Positions 5,418 through 9,346 of a stretch of DNA of 9,346 nt are shown here, one piece after another (within the stretch, counting starts at the first letter, position 1; every line of letters starts with the position of its first letter). Position numbers and translations under genes: made by a program. This DNA is from Paenibacillus sp. UBA6285 (lineage in GTDB: Bacteria > Bacillota > Bacilli > Paenibacillales > Paenibacillaceae). The notes beneath the pieces were generated by a model. That model made no database searches, had not been told where the DNA came from, and worked only from the letters and a program-made list of their open reading frames with translations. The stretch is taken from positions 8,761 through 18,106 of the forward strand of contig DJUJ01000144.1 in assembly GCA_002438345.1 (NCBI GenBank), written 5' to 3'.

Positions 5418-7322
5418 TTAGGAAGACGAAGTTGTTTTGTAATTATAAGCACTTAAAGCCATCATGGACTTGATACGTGCACATAGCGCTTCTACAGTAA
5501 GGCCTGTTTCTTGGCGTTGTTCCCTAATGGAGCCGTGCTCCACAAAGATGTCGGGTACACCCATCAGATGTACACGAGCGTCATAAATTTCATGCTCCGA
5601 GTAAAATTCCAACACTGCACTGCCGAGACTTCCCGCCTGACTTGCTTCTTCAATGACTACCATGCTGGTTCCAGCATGAGCCAAATCAAGCAGCATGGAG
5701 TTGTCAAGTGGCTTCAGGAAACGCGCATTCACGACGCCCACCTGAATTCCTTCCCGCTTCAACAAATCAGCGGCTTCTTCAGCCACTTGAACCATAGGTC
5801 CACAGGCCACAACAGCATAACCTTCCCCGGTACGCAGCCGTTCCCAAGATCCGATTGGAATGGTATGCAGCTCTGGATCCATTGCCACACCTGTACCGTT
5901 AATACGCGGATAGCGGTAAGCAATCGGACCGTCATTATATTCAAGCGCCGTCTTCATCATATGACGCAGCTCATTTTCGTCTTTTGGCATCATCATCACC
6001 ATATTTGGAATATGGCGCATAAAAGCAACATCGTACACACCCTGATGAGTCTCACCATCGGCACCCACAAACCCAGCGCGATCAATGGCGAACATAACAT
6101 TCGCATTATGACGGCAAATATCATGGACGATCTGATCATAAGCACGCTGCATGAAGGTAGAATACACCGCATATACCGGCTTCATACCTTCCATAGCCAA
6201 AGCTGCACACAACGTAGCCGCATGCTGCTCCGCAATCCCGACATCAATCATACGATCCGGAAATTCCTTAGCAAAAGGAAATAAGCCCGAGCCTCCTGGC
6301 ATCGCAGGCGTAACTGCAATCAGACGCGAATCTTCCCGACCCAGTTCGATCAGCGTCTCGCCGAACACTTCCGTGTACATTGGAGGACCCACAGCTTTAA
6401 GCGCCTGACCCGACTCAATTTTGTAAGGGGAAATGGCATGCGATTTATAGAAATCGGTCTCAGCCGGTTTGTAGCCCTTGCCTTTGGTCGTTAGTACATG
6501 CACCAGCACAGGCCCCGCCACATTATCCGCTTGATGGAAGGTATCAATCATCTTCTCCAGATCATGACCATCTACTGGTCCAAGATAAGTAAAGCCGAGC
6601 TCATCAAAAAGAACACCCGGTACCATCATATATTTAAGACTGTCCTTCACCCACTCAACCGTTTTGGCCAAGCGGCCCCCGATGGCTGGAATTTTTTTAA
6701 GCAGCCCTTCAACCTCGTCTTTGGCACGTAGATAATGACGGTCTGAACGAATTTTGCTTAAATAATTGTGCATTGCCCCTACATTAGGAGCAATCGACAT
6801 TTCATTATCGTTCAAAATAACCATCAGCTTACGCTTCTCATGACCAATATGGTTAAGTGCTTCAAACGCCATCCCGCCAGTAAGAGCACCGTCACCAATC
6901 ACGGCAATAACCTTATTGTCTTCACCCTTGAGATCGCGGGCCATGGCCATCCCCATCGCTGCGGACAAGGAGGTGCTACTATGTCCGGCTTCCCAGACAT
7001 CATGTTCGCTTTCAGAGCGCTTGACGAAGCCGCACAAGCCCTGATATTTACGCAGGGTATCGAAGCGGTCTTGGCGACCGGTCAGTATCTTGTGGACATA
7101 GGACTGGTGCCCAACGTCGTAAATCATTTTATCCCGAGGGCTGTTATAGCAATAATGCAAAGCCAAAGTGAGCTCCACGACCCCCAGATTGGATCCAAGG
7201 TGTCCACCAGTTGCTGTAAGCTTCTCAATTAGAAATCGACGGATTTCCTCCGCTAGGGTAGTTAATTCATCGATTGACAGTGATTTCAGTTGCTCAGGAT
7301 CATTTATTTGTGGAAGCAGCAC
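5418..7322 (-). CDS. dxs: 1-deoxy-D-xylulose-5-phosphate synthase (634 aa)
   Basis: This is the thiamine-diphosphate enzyme that condenses pyruvate with glyceraldehyde 3-phosphate to DXP, the first and flux-controlling step of the MEP pathway to isoprenoids; DXP also feeds thiamine and pyridoxal synthesis. The ThDP-binding N-terminal domain shows [12 protein letters not shown] (39-50, H41) and the metal-diphosphate motif GDG at 143-145 ending at N171-D172. The central domain shows the catalytic glutamate E365 in DVGIAEQHA and then [15 protein letters not shown] (414-428). A transketolase C-terminal domain covers about 495-625. Length matches the family (about 633 in B. subtilis). The start is GTG at 7322-7320, with GGGGA 7 bases upstream; the frame stays open to 7379 without a ribosome site. 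The gene lies downstream of ispA, beyond a hairpin and a promoter candidate, and upstream of tlyA. Confidence 0.97.
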   Translation of the reverse strand: MLLPQINDPEQLKSLSIDELTTLAEEIRRFLIEKLTATGGHLGSNLGVVELTLALHYCYNSPRDKMIYDVGHQSYVHKILTGRQDRFDTLRKYQGLCGFVKRSESEHDVWEAGHSSTSLSAAMGMAMARDLKGEDNKVIAVIGDGALTGGMAFEALNHIGHEKRKLMVILNDNEMSIAPNVGAMHNYLSKIRSDRHYLRAKDEVEGLLKKIPAIGGRLAKTVEWVKDSLKYMMVPGVLFDELGFTYLGPVDGHDLEKMIDTFHQADNVAGPVLVHVLTTKGKGYKPAETDFYKSHAISPYKIESGQALKAVGPPMYTEVFGETLIELGREDSRLIAVTPAMPGGSGLFPFAKEFPDRMIDVGIAEQHAATLCAALAMEGMKPVYAVYSTFMQRAYDQIVHDICRHNANVMFAIDRAGFVGADGETHQGVYDVAFMRHIPNMVMMMPKDENELRHMMKTALEYNDGPIAYRYPRINGTGVAMDPELHTIPIGSWERLRTGEGYAVVACGPMVQVAEEAADLLKREGIQVGVVNARFLKPLDNSMLLDLAHAGTSMVVIEEASQAGSLGSAVLEFYSEHEIYDARVHLMGVPDIFVEHGSIREQRQETGLTVEALCARIKSMMALSAYNYKTTSSS

Positions 7323-7329
7323 GTATAGT

Positions 7330-7334
7330 TCCCC
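7330..7334 (-). promoter_or_regulatory. Ribosome binding site that sets the dxs start
   Basis: GGGGA (7334-7330), with AAGGA just upstream at 7343-7339, precedes the GTG at 7322 by 7 bases. The longer open frame from 7379 would begin inside the promoter candidate and has no such site, so its extra 19 residues are unlikely to be made. Confidence 0.6.
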
Positions 7335-7367
7335 GCTTTCCTTGATGTTGTAAATTTTATAAAACCC

Positions 7368-7395
7368 ATTATAACACAAACGAAACGGCTGTCGA
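7368..7395 (-). promoter_or_regulatory. Candidate SigA promoter for dxs
   Basis: On the minus strand TCGACA (7395-7390, 5 of 6 matches to TTGACA) is followed, after 16 bases, by a perfect TATAAT (7373-7368). It is 46 bases upstream of the dxs start codon. The -35 element lies in the loop and stem of the hairpin after ispA, so terminator and promoter share DNA. The match is good, but promoter activity is inferred. Confidence 0.5.
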
Positions 7396-7410
7396 AATAC
7401 AGCCGTTTCG
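7378..7410 (-). terminator. Strong hairpin after ispA, probable terminator or attenuator
   Basis: CGAAACGGCTGT (7410-7399), loop ATTTCG (7398-7393) and ACAGCCGTTTCG (7392-7381) form a perfect 12-bp stem 11 bases after the ispA stop. The following tract is only TTTGTGTT, weaker than a full T-run, so termination may be partial. Downstream dxs would then be read both from upstream and from its own promoter. Confidence 0.6.
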
Positions 7411-7421
7411 AAAGTTCATAA

Positions 7422-8369
7422 TTAGTGATCACGTGCCATTAAATAATCTGCAATTTCCAGCAGGCGCTGGTTGTCGTGAAAGCCGCCGTTCAGCACAGCA
7501 TTACGCGCTTTTTCTGTAAGTTGCTTCACTTCTTCACGCGATGCTTCGAGGCCAATAAAATAAGGATAGGTTACTTTATGCTGCTTGACATCACTGCCTG
7601 TTTTTTTACCAAGTTTACCTTCGTCTCCAACCAGATCTAGAATATCATCCTGGATCTGAAAAGCGAGTCCAATGGCTGTTCCAAATTCATGTAAAGCTTC
7701 AAGTTGCTGCTCGTTAGCACCTGCAATACGGCCGCCAGCTAAAAGCGAAAAGATAATCAAATCCCCTGTCTTATGCAGATGAATGTACTTCAGCTGTGCA
7801 TGATCGGTTAGACCCTGCTCGCCTTCCATATCTGCAATCTGACCGCCGACCATGCCGCGTGGACCTGCCATTTCCGCCAGATCCTCTACGATGGATAGTG
7901 CACTTTCTGCTGGAACTCCAAATTTACGCGAGGCTTGTACCACACTGTAAAATGCATGGGTCAGAAGCGCATCACCCGCTAGGATCGCTGTCGCTTCCCC
8001 AAAGACTTTATGATTTGTCAGCTTTCCTCGCCGATAATCATCATTATCCATTGCAGGTAAATCATCATGAATTAACGAGTAGGTATGTACCATCTCAACT
8101 GCAGCAGCGACAGGTAAGGCAGCCTCTCGACTTCCTCCCAGTGCCTCACATGCGATAATCACCAGCAGTGGCCGGAGGCGTTTGCCGCCAGCCATAAGTG
8201 AATACTTCATCGCTTGCTGCAAATTCTCTGGAACCTTCCATTGCGTGGGGAGAATTGCCTCTAGTTCATGTGAGACTAGATCGCCTAAGATCGCGATGTA
8301 ATCCTCCAGCGGCTGCCGAAGTGTTTCTCCTTCAGAGTTTCTCTCAAGATCATGCTCAAAGCGAGTCAT
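7422..8369 (-). CDS. ispA: Farnesyl diphosphate synthase, IspA-type (315 aa)
   Basis: This enzyme condenses DMAPP or GPP with IPP to make farnesyl diphosphate for undecaprenyl-phosphate, quinone and heme side chains. The first aspartate-rich motif DDLPAMD is at 102-108 (D102, D103, D108) and the second, QIQDDILD, at 238-245 (D241, D242, D245). The tyrosine five residues before the first motif (Y97), with the DDxxxxD spacing, is the bacterial FPP-synthase pattern that limits chain length to C15. GGKRLRP at 61-67 binds the IPP diphosphate. The start is ATG at 8369-8367, with AAGGGG (8381-8376) 6 bases upstream; the frame is open to 8396. It overlaps the xseB stop by 14 bases, suggesting coupled translation. 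The N-terminus is about 20 residues longer than in B. subtilis YqiD. The product joins the same isoprenoid pathway as the neighbouring dxs. Confidence 0.95.
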   Translation of the reverse strand: MTRFEHDLERNSEGETLRQPLEDYIAILGDLVSHELEAILPTQWKVPENLQQAMKYSLMAGGKRLRPLLVIIACEALGGSREAALPVAAAVEMVHTYSLIHDDLPAMDNDDYRRGKLTNHKVFGEATAILAGDALLTHAFYSVVQASRKFGVPAESALSIVEDLAEMAGPRGMVGGQIADMEGEQGLTDHAQLKYIHLHKTGDLIIFSLLAGGRIAGANEQQLEALHEFGTAIGLAFQIQDDILDLVGDEGKLGKKTGSDVKQHKVTYPYFIGLEASREEVKQLTEKARNAVLNGGFHDNQRLLEIADYLMARDH

Positions 8370-8625
8370 CGGCGTCCCCTTCCAGACGTGCACCAAACGG
8401 CTTCTTACGCAGTTCTCCGTCCTCTAGGGTAATCATTTCGATCTTACGCTCTACCTGCTCAAGCTTGCTGCCGCAAAGCTGAGATAACTTCATGCCTTGC
8501 TGAAATAAATCGATGGCCTTCTCAAGGGGAACGTCGCCGTGTTCAAGCTCACGTACGATTTCCTCCAGCCGGTCCATGGCGCCTTCAAAATCAAGTTCCG
8601 CTTCCTTCGTCATCGTCTTTGCCAT
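8356..8625 (-). CDS. xseB: Exonuclease VII small subunit (89 aa)
   Basis: XseB packs with XseA to form exonuclease VII, which degrades single-stranded DNA to oligonucleotides and acts in repair. The sequence is a compact helical hairpin with the family core: [39 protein letters not shown] and a basic tail. Length fits the family (about 84 in B. subtilis). The start is unsure: the ATG at 8625-8623 abuts AAGGAGG (8632-8626) with no gap, while the in-frame ATG at 8613-8611 has a gap of 12 (85 residues). An in-frame TGA just upstream rules out longer forms. It overlaps xseA by 35 bases and ispA by 14, so the three genes appear translationally coupled. Confidence 0.93.
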   Translation of the reverse strand: MAKTMTKEAELDFEGAMDRLEEIVRELEHGDVPLEKAIDLFQQGMKLSQLCGSKLEQVERKIEMITLEDGELRKKPFGARLEGDADDSL

Positions 8626-9346
8626 CCTCCTTCATTCCCCATACCTGGCAGTTCAGCTGTCCGTCATTCATCTTTATCACTACAAGATCGCCAAGCTGCA
8701 CTTCGGTCAGCGATTTGATTAAATGTTCTTCTGCCTCGTCATAGACTAAGCTGTAGCCTCTCGACATCACTTTAAGAGGGCTTAGCGCATCCAGATGACG
8801 AATCTCTGCTACATAGCGAGATCGCTTCTCCTGCAGGCGAGCCAGCATGGCGCCCATCAGCTCACGGCGCATACTGTCCGTGCGCTGACGCGCAGCGGCA
8901 ACACTGCCGTGCGGATGGAACCGCTGCAGACTATGATGCAGCACAGCTTTGCGCTCGCGGGAACGGCTGAGCCGTGCATCCGCAGAGCGCTGGAGCCGCT
9001 CACGCAGCTGGTCCAGCCGCTGCGTGTGTTGCATCAGCGAGCGGCGCGGGCCTGCCAGCGCCAGCGAGCGTTCCAGCCCCGCGTGACGCTCGCGTCCGCG
9101 CTGGGCGCGTCTTTGCAGCGCCTGGCGCAGCCGCTGCTGCTGTTGGCGAAGCTGCGCAGCAAGCTCGCCGGCGTGTGGCACGGCCAGCTCAGCGGCCGCT
9201 GTGGGCGTAGCCGCGCGGAGGTCGGCGGCGAAATCGGCAATCGTGAAGTCGGTCTCGTGGCCAACGGCCGAGATGACCGGAATCCTCGATGCCGATATCG
9301 CTCGCGCGACTTCCTCCTCATTGAACGCCCACAGCTCCTCGAGCGC
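8591..9346 (-). CDS. xseA: Exonuclease VII large subunit, C-terminal part (cut by window edge)
   Basis: The frame is open from the window edge to TGA at 8593-8591, giving 251 residues, somewhat over half of a typical XseA of about 450. The fragment contains the conserved catalytic stretch [19 protein letters not shown] (26-44 of the fragment; H30, E31, D33, D38, D42), then [11 protein letters not shown] long Arg/Gln/Leu/Ala-rich coiled coil follows, which in the family carries the small subunit, and the C-terminal block [18 protein letters not shown]. The N-terminal OB-fold lies outside the window. The coding sequence from about 8820 to 9346 is unusually rich in G+C (roughly 60-75% by hand count), against about 47% at the 3' end of the same gene. 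It overlaps xseB by 35 bases. Confidence 0.95.
   Translation of the reverse strand, partial: ALEELWAFNEEEVARAISASRIPVISAVGHETDFTIADFAADLRAATPTAAAELAVPHAGELAAQLRQQQQRLRQALQRRAQRGRERHAGLERSLALAGPRRSLMQHTQRLDQLRERLQRSADARLSRSRERKAVLHHSLQRFHPHGSVAAARQRTDSMRRELMGAMLARLQEKRSRYVAEIRHLDALSPLKVMSRGYSLVYDEAEEHLIKSLTEVQLGDLVVIKMNDGQLNCQVWGMKEDGKDDDEGSGT

Noticed and set aside
5372..5452. 27-residue N-terminal extension of TlyA overlapping the dxs end
   Set aside because: No ribosome site at 5452, and the S4 domain starts at the downstream ATG, which has a well-spaced GGGAG.
5511..6284. 257-codon plus-strand open frame opposite dxs, with His-rich stretches
   Set aside because: This is a shadow of dxs codons; the histidine run mirrors Met/Asp codons on the other strand. 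No ribosome site or family resemblance.
7390..7396. TGTCGAA 0A-box match in the hairpin loop upstream of dxs
   Set aside because: One exact heptamer is expected about once in a window of this size. It is isolated and dxs is a housekeeping gene, so no Spo0A control is claimed.
9001..9180. Repetitive Gln/Arg-rich codons (ccgctgc/gcgcag-like) suggesting a DNA repeat array
   Set aside because: They are not regular direct repeats; they reflect coiled-coil composition of XseA in GC-rich codons.
9034..9321. Alternative open frames on both strands in the GC-rich xseA segment
   Set aside because: High G+C removes stop codons and creates spurious long frames. The XseA frame is continuous to the edge and contains the [11 protein letters not shown] motif.

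Overview
The window is chromosomal DNA from an endospore-forming Firmicute, most likely Paenibacillus or a close relative. The evidence is the gene order xseA-xseB-ispA-dxs-tlyA-(small membrane protein)-argR-recN-spoIVB-spo0A, the Spo0A and SpoIVB proteins, strong Shine-Dalgarno sites, and a base composition near 45-48% G+C over most of the window. Every gene reads on the minus strand, so transcription runs from position 9346 towards 1. The genus is inferred from protein style and synteny, not from a search.

Right part (9346-4462): the end of xseA (exonuclease VII large subunit, cut by the window edge), xseB (small subunit), ispA (farnesyl diphosphate synthase), dxs (DXP synthase, first step of the MEP isoprenoid pathway) and tlyA (S4-domain RNA 2'-O-methyltransferase). 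xseA/xseB/ispA overlap and look translationally coupled. A strong hairpin lies between ispA and dxs beside a good SigA-type promoter, so dxs-tlyA may be transcribed both by read-through and independently. A terminator whose hairpin contains the tlyA stop codon closes this block.

Middle (4461-1549): a possible 32-residue basic micro-ORF, a 157-residue membrane-anchored protein of unknown function that looks like a degenerate restriction-endonuclease-type fold, then argR/ahrC (arginine repressor) and recN (SMC-like repair ATPase).

Left part (1548-1): spoIVB, the PDZ-serine protease of the SigK checkpoint, with a candidate SigF/SigG promoter and a terminator overlapping its stop; then a 199-base control region and the first 32 codons of spo0A. 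The control region carries three exact 0A boxes, two of them in a perfect 10-bp inverted repeat around a SigH-like promoter candidate, pointing to autoregulation by Spo0A~P.

Most of the window is a well-known conserved neighbourhood. The least explained items are the membrane protein and micro-ORF inserted between tlyA and argR, the competing hairpins in the argR leader, and an abrupt rise to about 60-75% G+C within xseA. No RNA genes, insertion sequences, CRISPR arrays or other mobile elements were seen, and no gap exceeds 300 bases.
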